This document shows, in pieces, positions 45,405-54,310 of a stretch of 64,000 nucleotides of DNA. The stretch's first letter is position 1; each line of letters opens with the position of its first letter. The notes beneath the pieces are model-generated. The model did not search any database. It saw nothing but the letters and a program-made list of their open reading frames with translations, and had not been told where the DNA came from. Source of the stretch: Mycobacterium pseudokansasii (lineage in GTDB: Bacteria; Actinomycetota; Actinomycetes; Mycobacteriales; Mycobacteriaceae); contig NZ_UPHU01000001.1 of the NCBI RefSeq assembly GCF_900566075.1, positions 3,782,325-3,846,324 on the forward strand, given 5' to 3'. Both the position numbers and the translations under genes were made by a program.

Positions 45405-46490
45405 ATGAGTCAGACAGTGCGCGGCGTGATTTCACGAAAAAAGGGTGAGCCCGTCGAATTGGTGGACATCGTCGTCCCGGAGCCCGGGCTCGGGGAGGTT
45501 GTCGTCGACCTCAGCGCCTGCGGCGTGTGCCACACCGATCTGACCTACCGCGACGGCGGCATCAACGACGAATACCCGTTCCTGCTGGGCCACGAGGCCG
45601 CGGGCACGGTCGAAGCGGTCGGCCCTGGGGTAACCACGGTCGAACCGGGCGACTTCGTGATCCTGAACTGGCGTGCTGTCTGCGGTCAGTGCCGGGCGTG
45701 CAAACGGGGCCGGCCGCACTACTGTTTCGACACCTTCAACGCCGAACAGAAGATGACGCTGACCGACGGCACCGAGCTCACCCCCGCGTTGGGCATCGGC
45801 GCGTTCGCCGACAAGACGCTGGTACACGCGGGTCAATGCACCAAGGTCGATCCGGCAGCCGACCCGGCCGTGGCCGGTCTGCTGGGTTGCGGAGTGATGG
45901 CCGGCATCGGTGCGGCGATCAACACGGGCGGTGTGACCCGCGATGACAGCGTGGCGGTGATCGGCTGCGGCGGTGTGGGCGACGCCGCGATCGCCGGTGC
46001 CGCGCTAGTCGGTGCCAAAAAGATCATCGCGGTTGACACCGACGACACCAAGCTGCAATGGGCCCGCGAATTCGGCGCCACCCACACCGTCAACGCCAGC
46101 GAATCCGACGTCGTCGCAACCATCCAAGACCTCACCGACGGCTTCGGCGCCAACGTGGTGATCGACGCCGTCGGCCGGCCCGAAACCTGGAAGCAGGCCT
46201 TCTATGCCCGCGACCTGGCCGGAACCGTCGTACTGGTGGGTGTGCCCACGCCCGAAATGCGTCTGGGCATGCCGCTGCTGGACTTCTTTTCTCACGGCGG
46301 AGCGTTGAAGTCCTCGTGGTACGGCGACTGCCTGCCCGAACGCGACTTCCCCACCCTGATCGACCTCTATCAGCAGGGCCGGCTTCCGCTGGACAAGTTC
46401 GTCTCCGAACGCATCGGGCTCGGCGATGTCGAGGAGGCATTCCACAAGATGCACGGCGGCAAGGTGCTGCGCTCGGTGGTGATGTTGTGA
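45405..46490 (+). CDS. mscR: MscR, S-nitrosomycothiol reductase / mycothiol-dependent formaldehyde dehydrogenase
   Basis: A 361-residue zinc-dependent alcohol dehydrogenase family member, the same length as M. tuberculosis MscR. The catalytic Zn site is in [10 protein letters not shown] (Cys39) and [12 protein letters not shown], the structural Zn cysteines are in [15 protein letters not shown], and the NAD site is [16 protein letters not shown]. It reduces S-nitrosomycothiol and oxidises the formaldehyde-mycothiol adduct. The start overlaps nothing; the stop overlaps the next gene's GTG. Confidence 0.94.
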   Translation: MSQTVRGVISRKKGEPVELVDIVVPEPGLGEVVVDLSACGVCHTDLTYRDGGINDEYPFLLGHEAAGTVEAVGPGVTTVEPGDFVILNWRAVCGQCRACKRGRPHYCFDTFNAEQKMTLTDGTELTPALGIGAFADKTLVHAGQCTKVDPAADPAVAGLLGCGVMAGIGAAINTGGVTRDDSVAVIGCGGVGDAAIAGAALVGAKKIIAVDTDDTKLQWAREFGATHTVNASESDVVATIQDLTDGFGANVVIDAVGRPETWKQAFYARDLAGTVVLVGVPTPEMRLGMPLLDFFSHGGALKSSWYGDCLPERDFPTLIDLYQQGRLPLDKFVSERIGLGDVEEAFHKMHGGKVLRSVVML

Positions 46491-47113
46491 CGATCGAGCG
46501 CGTGGTCACCCATGGAACTTTCGAACTCGACGGCGGCAGTTGGGAAGTCGACAACAACATCTGGCTGGTCGGCGACGACTCCGAGGTCGTGGTTTTCGAC
46601 GCCGCCCATGACGCGGTGCCGATCATCGAGGCGGTCAGGGGCCGCAACGTGGTAGCGGTGGTGTGCACGCATGGCCACAACGACCACGTGACGGTCGCCC
46701 CCCAACTCGGTGAGACCCTGGACGCGCCCGTGCTACTGCACCCCGGCGACGACGTATTGTGGCGAATGACGCACCCGGACAAACACTTTCGTCCCATCGC
46801 TGACGAAGATACGGTGCGGGTGGCCGGGATGGAGTTGCGTGCCCTGCATACCCCGGGCCATTCACCGGGATCGGTGTGCTGGTATGCCCCGGACCTCGGC
46901 CCCGGCGTGGTGTTCAGCGGTGACACCCTCTTCTCCGGCGGACCCGGGGCAACCGGACGCTCGTTCTCCGACTTCCCCACGATTCTGCGGTCGATCTCCG
47001 AACGGCTCGGGAGGTTGCCCGCCGACACCGTCGTGCACACCGGCCACGGCGACAGCACCACCGTCGGCGATGAGATCGTCCACTACGAAGAATGGGTCGC
47101 CCGGGGTCACTGA
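46487..47113 (+). CDS. Metallo-beta-lactamase-fold hydrolase (Rv2260 type)
   Basis: A 208-residue MBL-fold protein with the metal motif THGHNDHV (HxHxDH), a later GHSPGSV and [13 protein letters not shown], and the bridging Asp in [10 protein letters not shown]. Glyoxalase II-like members hydrolyse thioesters. Being translationally coupled to mscR (GTGA overlap), it is a good candidate for hydrolysing the S-formylmycothiol made by MscR; this is inferred from context. Confidence 0.9.
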   Translation: MTIERVVTHGTFELDGGSWEVDNNIWLVGDDSEVVVFDAAHDAVPIIEAVRGRNVVAVVCTHGHNDHVTVAPQLGETLDAPVLLHPGDDVLWRMTHPDKHFRPIADEDTVRVAGMELRALHTPGHSPGSVCWYAPDLGPGVVFSGDTLFSGGPGATGRSFSDFPTILRSISERLGRLPADTVVHTGHGDSTTVGDEIVHYEEWVARGH

Positions 47114-47120
47114 AGGCCGG

Positions 47121-47819
47121 TTAGTGCCCCTCCAGAATCCGGCGCTTCTCAGACTCGAACTCGCTTTCGGTCAGCGCACCTGAATCACGCAACGCGGCAA
47201 TCGTTTTGAGGCGCTCAAGCTTGACACCCTCGTCGCTGGGTTCGACGGGCACCGACCACCCGGCCGGCGACACCACCTTGGGCCGGCTGCGGCTCAGCCA
47301 CATCACCGACAACGCCAGGTCCGCCAGGCCGACGACGAAGACGGCGACGAATACCCACACCAGATAGCCGTAAGAACTCTGATGACCGAAAGCCAGTCGC
47401 GGATTGATGTATCCGCCGACCTGCCCCTCGGTGGTCACGCGATAGGTGCCTTCGGCCGGAACCTGGACAATCCATACCCGCACATGCGCGTCGTTGTTGA
47501 CCGTCGTTGTGCTGCCCATACTTTCGGTGAGACGTGGTTGTGGCACACCCTCGGGCGGGTCGATGGAGATGCCCAACGGCGGGACGGGCAGGCCGGTGCC
47601 GTTGGTGCCGCCGATGACGACGGTGTGCAGGCTGACGGTGACTTCCCCCGCCGGCAGATGGATGCTGCCCGAGCCGGGGACGGGCACTTCACCGTAGGCG
47701 TTGTACTTGTCCAGAAAAAATGCGTTGACCACCGACGTGGTGATGAAGCCGGCCACCGATACCACCAGCATCGCGATGGCCAATGCCAGCGAAATCTTGG
47801 CGACCCGTCTGCTGTTCAT
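47121..47819 (-). CDS. Two-helix membrane protein with SHOCT domain
   Basis: A 232-residue protein with transmembrane helices at about 9-35 (LALAIAMLVVSVAGFITTSV) and 150-172 (YLVWVFVAVFVVGLADLALS), an extracellular beta-rich region between, and a cytosolic C-terminal SHOCT helix pair (LKTIAALRDSGALTESEFES). Its ATG overlaps... its start shares four bases with the lnt-like gene's stop. Function unknown; SHOCT motifs often mediate oligomerisation. Confidence 0.8.
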   Translation of the reverse strand: MNSRRVAKISLALAIAMLVVSVAGFITTSVVNAFFLDKYNAYGEVPVPGSGSIHLPAGEVTVSLHTVVIGGTNGTGLPVPPLGISIDPPEGVPQPRLTESMGSTTTVNNDAHVRVWIVQVPAEGTYRVTTEGQVGGYINPRLAFGHQSSYGYLVWVFVAVFVVGLADLALSVMWLSRSRPKVVSPAGWSVPVEPSDEGVKLERLKTIAALRDSGALTESEFESEKRRILEGH

Positions 47820-49327
47820 CCACGCAGTTTGTCACGCCGACGGGCGCGAAGCATCGCGACGACCACCGCACCGCCAAGCACCACAAACGCCGTCACCGGC
47901 ACCCAATCCCCCAACCGTTGGTACGGCGTGGTGCTCGAGCCCAACGGAACGCTGACCACCACGGCGCCCCGGAAATCCGACGGGCACCACGCCAGCCGGT
48001 GCCCTCGGACGTCGAAGGCCGAACTGTCGCCGGACAACCCGGCATGCACCGCTGGGCGGCCCGCCTCGACCGCACGCACCGCGGGTTGCGCGGCCAATTG
48101 CAGCTGCGCCCAACTGCCTTGAAAAGTGGAGGTGGAACTCTGGTACACCAGCAACTCGGCCCCCAGCAGCGCTTCGCGCCGCGCCAGATCGGAAAACGTG
48201 GTCTCATAGCTGACCAGCGGTCCGATATCGAGACCACCGGCAGACAGCACCACCGGCCCGGCTCCCCGCCTCCGGTCTTCGGCGGCGGCCTTGCTGTGGC
48301 GGGTGACCCAGCCGACCAGCGGCCGCAGCGGCACATATTCGCCGAACGGCACCAGACGGGTCTTGTGGTAACTGCCGAGCACTCCGCCTGCACCCACGAG
48401 TACCGACGACTTGTAGATGCCCCCACCCGGCGCTGCCGCATCGACGTTGACAAGCAGCTCGGCGCCCACCCGTCGGGACAACTCCGCCAGGCGGGCCAGC
48501 ACCTCGGGATGTCTGGTGAGATCCTGCCCCACGCTGCTTTCGCCCCAGACCACCAAGTCCAGGCGCTGGCCTACGAGGGTGGCCGTGATCGCCTCACTGG
48601 CCGCTTCGCGGGCGGTCGCATCGTCGATATCGCCGGGCTGTACGAGCGCGACTCGCACGGTCGGACCGGAGGCGGGCGCCGGGCCCAGCAGGTACCACGC
48701 CGGCCCCAGTGCCGCGCACGCCGCCGCACACCCCAGTGCGACCATCCGCATCGGCCCGTGGTGCACGATCGCGACGGCGATGGCGGCGTTGGCAGCGACC
48801 ACCAGAAAGCTCGTCAGCCACACTCCGCCCACGGACGCCGACGCCAGTGTGACGGGCTGATTCCATTGCGATGCCCCCAACAGCGCCCACGGACCGCCCA
48901 ACGGGGGCCATGCCCGCACCGCTTCGGCCGCCACCCACGCGCTGGGCAGCATCACGACCGCGGCAGCCACGCGGCCGGCGGTCACCGGCGCCGACAACAG
49001 CCGGTGGACGATCCATCCCCACGGCAGCCACAGGCCCCCGAGTCCGATGGCGTACACCACCAACAGCGGGCCGGTGCTGGTCGCCAGCCAGTATTGAGTG
49101 GTCAACACAAACCCGCCGACACCCCAGCAGGCCCGCACGGCGCCGTCCCACGATGTGGCCGCGGCCCGCACCACCAGCAGCAGCGGCACCACCGCGAACC
49201 ACGCCAGCCACCACCACGATGGCGCCGGGAAAGCCAGCGCCGGTAGCGCGCCGAGGACCAACGCCACCGCCCATCCGGGGACGCGTCGCCGGCACGTTCC
49301 CGAATGGAGGGCCATGGTGTTCAGCAT
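47816..49327 (-). CDS. Apolipoprotein N-acyltransferase homologue (Rv2261c/Rv2262c type), Ser in place of catalytic Cys
   Basis: A 503-residue protein: about six transmembrane helices in residues 15-215, then a nitrilase-fold domain. The Lnt triad positions are Glu263 (VVWGESSVGQD), Lys322 (GSYHKTRLVPFGEY) and, where Lnt has Cys, Ser373 (GPLVSYETTFSD). The reading frame is complete, whereas in M. tuberculosis this region is annotated as two genes. Mycobacteria acylate lipoproteins mainly through the Ppm1-linked Lnt, so this copy may be a specialised or inactive paralogue. Its stop overlaps the SHOCT gene's start by four bases. Confidence 0.88.
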   Translation of the reverse strand: MLNTMALHSGTCRRRVPGWAVALVLGALPALAFPAPSWWWLAWFAVVPLLLVVRAAATSWDGAVRACWGVGGFVLTTQYWLATSTGPLLVVYAIGLGGLWLPWGWIVHRLLSAPVTAGRVAAAVVMLPSAWVAAEAVRAWPPLGGPWALLGASQWNQPVTLASASVGGVWLTSFLVVAANAAIAVAIVHHGPMRMVALGCAAACAALGPAWYLLGPAPASGPTVRVALVQPGDIDDATAREAASEAITATLVGQRLDLVVWGESSVGQDLTRHPEVLARLAELSRRVGAELLVNVDAAAPGGGIYKSSVLVGAGGVLGSYHKTRLVPFGEYVPLRPLVGWVTRHSKAAAEDRRRGAGPVVLSAGGLDIGPLVSYETTFSDLARREALLGAELLVYQSSTSTFQGSWAQLQLAAQPAVRAVEAGRPAVHAGLSGDSSAFDVRGHRLAWCPSDFRGAVVVSVPLGSSTTPYQRLGDWVPVTAFVVLGGAVVVAMLRARRRDKLRG

Positions 49328-49398
49328 GCCGGTCGGATTCTGCGACGGCGAGGAAAAGAGGACACTAGACAGGCGCCACCGGAAAAGGAGTGAAACGC

Positions 49399-50352
49399 AT
49401 GGCTAACGATCTGATCGCCACGGTGCCCGATCTGTCCGGCAAGCTCGCCGTCGTCACCGGCGCCAACAGCGGTCTCGGGTTCGGGCTGGCCCGACGACTG
49501 TCGGCGTCCGGCGCCGATGTGGTGATGGCAATCCGCAACCGCGCCAAGGGTGAGGCGGCGATCGACCAGATCCGCACCGCGGTTCCCGACGCCAAGCTGA
49601 CCATCAAGGCACTCGACCTGTCGTCGCTGGCCGCCGTCGCCGCGTTGGGTGAGCAGTTGAACTCCGAAGGCCGCCCGATCGACATTCTGATCACCAACGC
49701 CGGCGTCATGACCCCACCCGAACGCGACACCACCGCCGACGGCTTCGAATTGCAGTTCGGCAGTAACCATCTCGGTCACTTCGCGCTGACCGCCCATCTG
49801 CTGCCGCTGTTGCGCGCGGCGCCGGCCGCGCGGGTGGTCTCGCTGAGCAGCTTGGCGGCACGGCGCGGTCGTATCCACTTCGACGACTTGCAGTTCGAAA
49901 AGTCCTACGCCCCCATGGCGGCCTACGGACAGTCGAAGTTGGCAGTGCTGATGTTCGCCCGCGAACTGGACCGCCGCAGCCGCGAGGCCGGCTGGGGGAT
50001 CATGTCCAATGCCGCGCACCCCGGGTTGACCAAGACCAACCTGCAGATCAGCGGACCTTCGCACGGCCGGGAAAAGCCGGCGCTGATGCAGCGGCTGTAC
50101 CAGGCGTCGTGGCGATTGACTCCATTCTTTTGGCAGGAGATCGACGAGGGGATACTGCCCGCGCTGTATGCGGCCACCACTCCGCAGGCTGAGGGCGGCG
50201 TGTTCTACGGCCCCCGGGGCTTTTACGAGGCAGCCGGCGGTGGCGTGACGGAGGCCAAGGTGCCCGCCCGGGCCCGCAACGACGCTGACTGCCGACGTCT
50301 CTGGGAGGTTTCCGAGCGTCTCACGGGGGTCAGCTATCCGACGCCGGCCTGA
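49399..50352 (+). CDS. Short-chain dehydrogenase/reductase (Rv2263 type)
   Basis: A 317-residue SDR. The NAD(P) motif is [17 protein letters not shown], the NNAG-equivalent is ITNAGVM, the catalytic Ser is in [12 protein letters not shown], and YxxxK is [10 protein letters not shown]. It resembles retinol dehydrogenase-like oxidoreductases acting on hydrophobic alcohols. ATG 49399 is chosen because aaaaggag lies 8 bases before it. Confidence 0.9.
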   Translation: MANDLIATVPDLSGKLAVVTGANSGLGFGLARRLSASGADVVMAIRNRAKGEAAIDQIRTAVPDAKLTIKALDLSSLAAVAALGEQLNSEGRPIDILITNAGVMTPPERDTTADGFELQFGSNHLGHFALTAHLLPLLRAAPAARVVSLSSLAARRGRIHFDDLQFEKSYAPMAAYGQSKLAVLMFARELDRRSREAGWGIMSNAAHPGLTKTNLQISGPSHGREKPALMQRLYQASWRLTPFFWQEIDEGILPALYAATTPQAEGGVFYGPRGFYEAAGGGVTEAKVPARARNDADCRRLWEVSERLTGVSYPTPA

Positions 50353-50356
50353 TAGG

Positions 50357-50372
50357 CCGCCGGAACCGGCGG
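50357..50372. terminator. Candidate terminator hairpin after the SDR gene
   Basis: The perfect palindrome ccgccggaaccggcgg follows the stop by five bases; its right part, gccggaaccggcgg, is repeated at 50385-50398. No U-run follows, as is usual in this genus. Confidence 0.45.
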
Positions 50373-50705
50373 GGTAGTGATCCTGCCGGAACCGGCGGAT
50401 AGCGCAGCCTACTGCCAGTCGCCGAGGACGCAGCCAGAAGGGCTGGCGCGCAGGGTGATTCGCTGATCGCCAAGACGGGGGCGGGCGTGTCGGTGCCCGC
50501 TGCGGCGTTTACCCGGACCGGGCTCGGTGGTTGTGTTCATCGCGACTGCAGCCACTGCGACCGCTATCGCGGCGTGCGTGTCGTGTGTGCGGCTGCCGTG
50601 TAGGGACGACGACCTGCGTACCGGCAGGCGTTTCGATCCAGCGCTGCATTGGGTAACCGGAATTGAGGGGTCGGTCACAAACGGCAACAGCAAAGGGGCA
50701 CGGGC
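50373..50705. other. Region without a supported gene
   Basis: About 330 bases with a repeated gccggaaccggcgg motif near the left end. A minus-strand frame ending at 50409 (ITLRASPSGCVLGDWQ) has no recognisable family or good start. The right end holds the ribosome site (aaagggg) of the next gene. Confidence 0.4.
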
Positions 50706-51104
50706 ATGACTGCGCACGACGAGCAGGCCGCCGGCCGCAGCGACCACCGGCACCAGGCCGGCAGCAGCAGCGACGGCGGGAAACCGAATACCTCCGAAGT
50801 ACCGGAACCCAGCGACGAAGCCAAAGAAACCGCAGCCGAAATGATGACGGCCTATGAGGACCGGCCGACGCTGGTGTTGCCCGGCTCCGGCAGGACCATT
50901 ACCGGTACGGCGGTGGGGGACTGGCTCGACGAAAACGGTCATCCTCGATACGCCGACGACAAGGATTCGCCGGCGGCAAAAGCCAAGGCAGACAACGAGG
51001 AAACAGACGAAGACAGGAAGGTCGCGGAGAATCTGGACAGGGACAAGGCCTACAACGAGGAAGTTCTCAAGGCCGCCCGGGATGAGACAGCCGCGGGGGG
51101 CTAA
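50706..51104 (+). CDS. Small acidic hydrophilic protein
   Basis: A 132-residue protein that is highly charged, without hydrophobic segments. The middle (PTLVLPGSGRTITGTAVGDW) looks folded; the ends are Ser/Glu/Lys-rich and probably disordered. aaagggg lies 9 bases before ATG. I do not recognise the family. It is convergent with the Hsp70-like gene, with 38 bases between stops. Confidence 0.6.
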   Translation: MTAHDEQAAGRSDHRHQAGSSSDGGKPNTSEVPEPSDEAKETAAEMMTAYEDRPTLVLPGSGRTITGTAVGDWLDENGHPRYADDKDSPAAKAKADNEETDEDRKVAENLDRDKAYNEEVLKAARDETAAGG

Positions 51105-51142
51105 GACGAACTAGCGCGCTACCCGGCGCGGGAGGACCAGGT

Positions 51143-53008
51143 CTAGAGCCCGGGAACCGGGGGTATCTGCGGGAAACCGATGCCGGGGATCTGCGGGATG
51201 GCCGGAATCGGCGGGATCTGCGGCACCGCCGGCGCTTGCTGGGTCGGCGGTGCCTGCGTGGTGGCCGGCGGCTGGGTCGTTGCGGGCGGCTGGGTTGTTG
51301 CGGGCGGCTGGGTTGTTGCGGGCGGCCGAGTGGTCGTAGGGGGCGCCGTCGTTGGGGGCGCCGTACTTTCCGGCGGTGGGGTTGTCGTCGGGGGCGGTGG
51401 TGTCGTTTCGGCGGTAGGAGGGGGTGCCTGGGTCGACGGCGGCGCTGGCGGCGGCGCTTGCGGCGCCGGTTCTTGGGTGCCGGGCGGTGGCGGCGCCGGC
51501 TCCGGGCTCCCCTCGGCCGGCGGCGCCGGGGCCGGCTCGGAAGTAGTCGGGGCCGGGCTCACCCCTGGCGACCGTGTCGCAGGCTTGTCGCTAGAGCCCA
51601 GCGCGATCGCCACCGCGGTGCCGACCAGCAGCACTGCGACGACCGTGCTGACGATGATCACGGCCGGCAGGCGATACCACGGGATGACCGGCGGCTCAGG
51701 CTTCGACTCCGTGGGCGTGTCATGGTCGAACGCCAGCTGCGGCCGGGCGGAGGTGTAGCCGGAACCGCCGGCATCGGCGTAGTCGCCGCCGGGCACCGGC
51801 AAGACGCGGGAATCATCGTCGGCTTCCGACCAGGCCAGCGCGGGCTGCAATGCCGACGCGGGCGCATCCGCGCCACCCGGTGCCAGCGAGGCAAGCGGCG
51901 GCGCCAGTGCCGTCGCGGCGACCGGCGGGGCCGACGTCAACACCGTCGCACTGGTGTCGGCGGGCCCTCGGGCCGCCCGCAACGCCGCGCCGATAGCGGC
52001 GGTCAGTTGCGGGCGCGGCGCCGTGACCACCGGAACGCCAAATCGCCCCGACAGCGTCGTGGTGACCGACGCGATGTTGGCACCACCACCGACGGAAATG
52101 ATCGCGACCAGGTCCGCCGGGTGAATTCCGTTGCGCGCCAACGTCTGTTCCACAGCCGCGGCGACACCAGCCAACGCCTCGCGAATCGTCTCGTCAAGCT
52201 CGTTTCGGGTGAGCCGGATTTCGCCATGCATCCCCGGCAACTCGTCGGCCAGGGTGGTCACCGTGCTCTGGGAGAGCCGCTGCTTGGCATTGCGGCATTC
52301 GATCCGCAGCCGGTTCAACGAGCCGATGGCCGCGGTCCCCGACGGGTCGAAAGAACCGGTGGCCGGCATCTCCGACAGTACGTAGGTCAGTAGCGCCTGG
52401 TCGATCAGATCACCGGAGAAGTCTCGATGCCGGACCGTCGCGGCGACCGGCTGATAGTCGCCGGTCGCATCGACCAGCGTGATGCTGGTTCCGCTGCCGC
52501 CGAAGTCACAGACCGCGACGATGCCGCGGGCTGGTATGCCGGGGTTGGCCCGCATCGCGAACAGCGCGGCCGCCGCGTCGGGGATCAGGATTGGCGGGGC
52601 GTCGTGCGACCATTCCGGCACCCGGCTCAGCGCGGCACCCAACGCGTCGACCGCGGCCGTCCCCCAGTGGGCGGGATAGGTCAGCGCGACATCGTCGGGC
52701 AGGGCCCGCCCACCGGTGGCGGTGTAGGCCAGAGCACGCAGACTGTCGACCACCAGAGCCTCGCTGCGGTGAATCGAGCCGTCGGCCGCGACGATGCCGA
52801 CCGGGTCCCCCACCCGGTCCACGAAGTCGCTCATGACCAGGCCGGGCTGATCCAGTCTCGAGTTTTCCGACGGCAGTCCCACCTCGGGCGGGCGCTGTCG
52901 ATACAAAGTCAGCACCGGCTTGCGGGTGATCGCGTGGTCGGCGGTCACCGCCGCCAGGTTGGTGGCACCGATCGACAGACCCAGTGCGGGCCGTGGTCCT
53001 TCTGCCAT
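51143..53008 (-). CDS. Hsp70-like ATPase domain / transmembrane / proline-rich protein (Rv2264c type)
   Basis: A 621-residue single-pass membrane protein. Residues 1-345 have an actin/Hsp70-type ATPase fold: phosphate-1 LGLSIGATNLAAV, phosphate-2 AVCDFGGSGTSITLVD (165-180), adenosine AIISVGGGANIASV (303-315). A transmembrane helix lies at about 449-470 (VIIVSTVVAVLLVGTAVAIA). The outer 150 residues are Pro/Thr-rich, with four PPATTQ repeats. No substrate-binding domain of DnaK type is present. The role is unknown; cell-envelope assembly or sensing is a guess. Confidence 0.88.
   Translation of the reverse strand: MAEGPRPALGLSIGATNLAAVTADHAITRKPVLTLYRQRPPEVGLPSENSRLDQPGLVMSDFVDRVGDPVGIVAADGSIHRSEALVVDSLRALAYTATGGRALPDDVALTYPAHWGTAAVDALGAALSRVPEWSHDAPPILIPDAAAALFAMRANPGIPARGIVAVCDFGGSGTSITLVDATGDYQPVAATVRHRDFSGDLIDQALLTYVLSEMPATGSFDPSGTAAIGSLNRLRIECRNAKQRLSQSTVTTLADELPGMHGEIRLTRNELDETIREALAGVAAAVEQTLARNGIHPADLVAIISVGGGANIASVTTTLSGRFGVPVVTAPRPQLTAAIGAALRAARGPADTSATVLTSAPPVAATALAPPLASLAPGGADAPASALQPALAWSEADDDSRVLPVPGGDYADAGGSGYTSARPQLAFDHDTPTESKPEPPVIPWYRLPAVIIVSTVVAVLLVGTAVAIALGSSDKPATRSPGVSPAPTTSEPAPAPPAEGSPEPAPPPPGTQEPAPQAPPPAPPSTQAPPPTAETTPPPPTTTPPPESTAPPTTAPPTTTRPPATTQPPATTQPPATTQPPATTQAPPTQQAPAVPQIPPIPAIPQIPGIGFPQIPPVPGL
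51267..51326. repeat. 18-bp tandem repeat coding PPATTQ
   Basis: Three near-identical 18-base units (ggcggctgggttgttgcg type) plus a partial one lie within the 3' end of the Hsp70-like gene and encode its PPATTQ repeats. Copy number is likely to vary between strains. Confidence 0.85.
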
Positions 53009-53120
53009 GGTTAGTCCCCGTCCGGCTGCGCGCCCCCGCGCCCGCCTACCCGAAATTGTGCCGTCTACACCTATAGCCGTTCTTTGCGCCGGCTATGCGC
53101 GAGCTGTATAACGACATGGC

Positions 53121-54206
53121 TCAGCGGATGGTGCCAGCGCCGGGAATCAGGGGCAGGTCCAGCGCGGTCACCCAGCCCGGAGACAGGTCGTTGACGGCCG
53201 GGACGGCATTGAGCGCCCGCATCCCGGTCGCCAGGCACCCGGCGGTGGCCGCATCGCGGCCCGAGCCGTCGGTGAACCGGAACGCGGTTTCCTGGAAGAT
53301 GCTGGGGGTTCCGTCGATGTCCACCCGGTAGACGTCGTCGTCGTGACCTGAGGGCCAGTCGGGTGCGGCGTCGCGACCGATGCGGTTGACGTGCTCGAGT
53401 TGAATGCGCGTCTCGCCACGGTAGATGCCGTTGATGGTGAAGCGGACGGCGGCGACCTGGCCGGGCTTGATGACGCCCTTCACCGACTGGCGCTCGGTGG
53501 GCGTCACCCACTTGTCCCAGGTGGTGGTGATCTCGTCGAGCATGATCCCGGCAGCGTGGGCGATCATCGGGACGGTGGCGCCCCACGCGAAAATTAATAC
53601 GTCGCGGTTTTCCAGGATCGGGCTGAATTCGGGTTCCCGCCCGATTCCCATTTCCTTCTCGTAGTCGCCTTCGTAGTTGGTGTAATCCAGCAGCTCGGCG
53701 GCCCGTACCCGCCGTACCTCCGAACACAGTCCCATCAACGTCATGGGGAACAGGTCGTTGGCGAATCCCGGGTCGATGCCGGTGGTGAAACAGGAGGACT
53801 GCCCCAGCTCGCACGCCTCGGTGATGGGCTGGATCCACTGCGGCGGGTTCAGGTGCATTGTCGGCCAGATCCACGGTGTCATCGCGGTCGAGCACACGTC
53901 GATGCCGGCCCGCAGGAACCGGGTGATCAGTGCGACGTTGGCGTCGGCGCGCATCGCGGTCGGTCCGTAGTGCACCAATGCGTCAGGCTTGAGCGCGATC
54001 AGGGCGTCGACGTCGTCGGTGGCGACGATGCCCACCGGCTCGGGCAGCCCGCAGACCTCGGCTACGTCGCGCCCGACCTTGCCTGGATTGCTGACACCGA
54101 CCCCCACCAGCTCGAACAGCGGATGCTTGACGATTTCGGCGATCACCATCTTGCCGACGAAGCCGGTGCCCCAGACGACTACTCGCTTCGCGTCCCGTTG
54201 CGACAT
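53121..54206 (-). CDS. NAD(P)-binding dehydrogenase of the DapB/diaminopentanoate dehydrogenase-like class
   Basis: A 361-residue oxidoreductase with N-terminal Rossmann fold (VVVWGTGFVGKMVIAEIVKH) followed by a domain with PGFANDLFPMTLMG and LLDYTNYEGDYEKE. This plan is shared with amine dehydrogenase and dihydrodipicolinate reductase-like proteins in mycobacteria, where many paralogues lack a known substrate. ATG 54206 gives MSQRDAKRVVVWG. It is divergent from the MFS gene, about 100 bases away. Confidence 0.85.
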   Translation of the reverse strand: MSQRDAKRVVVWGTGFVGKMVIAEIVKHPLFELVGVGVSNPGKVGRDVAEVCGLPEPVGIVATDDVDALIALKPDALVHYGPTAMRADANVALITRFLRAGIDVCSTAMTPWIWPTMHLNPPQWIQPITEACELGQSSCFTTGIDPGFANDLFPMTLMGLCSEVRRVRAAELLDYTNYEGDYEKEMGIGREPEFSPILENRDVLIFAWGATVPMIAHAAGIMLDEITTTWDKWVTPTERQSVKGVIKPGQVAAVRFTINGIYRGETRIQLEHVNRIGRDAAPDWPSGHDDDVYRVDIDGTPSIFQETAFRFTDGSGRDAATAGCLATGMRALNAVPAVNDLSPGWVTALDLPLIPGAGTIR

Positions 54207-54310
54207 CAACTGCCACCTCCCGGCTTCACCCTAAGCGACGCGAAGCCGCAAGCCGGGACAAGGCTTGGGCAAGGCCAGGACAAAGCTGGCACACCTCTAG
54301 CATCGGAGCG

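Noticed and set aside
50409..50942. 177-residue minus-strand frame overlapping the small acidic protein gene
   Set aside because: The first half is antisense to a better-supported gene; only the last 40 residues look plausible, and no start or family supports them.
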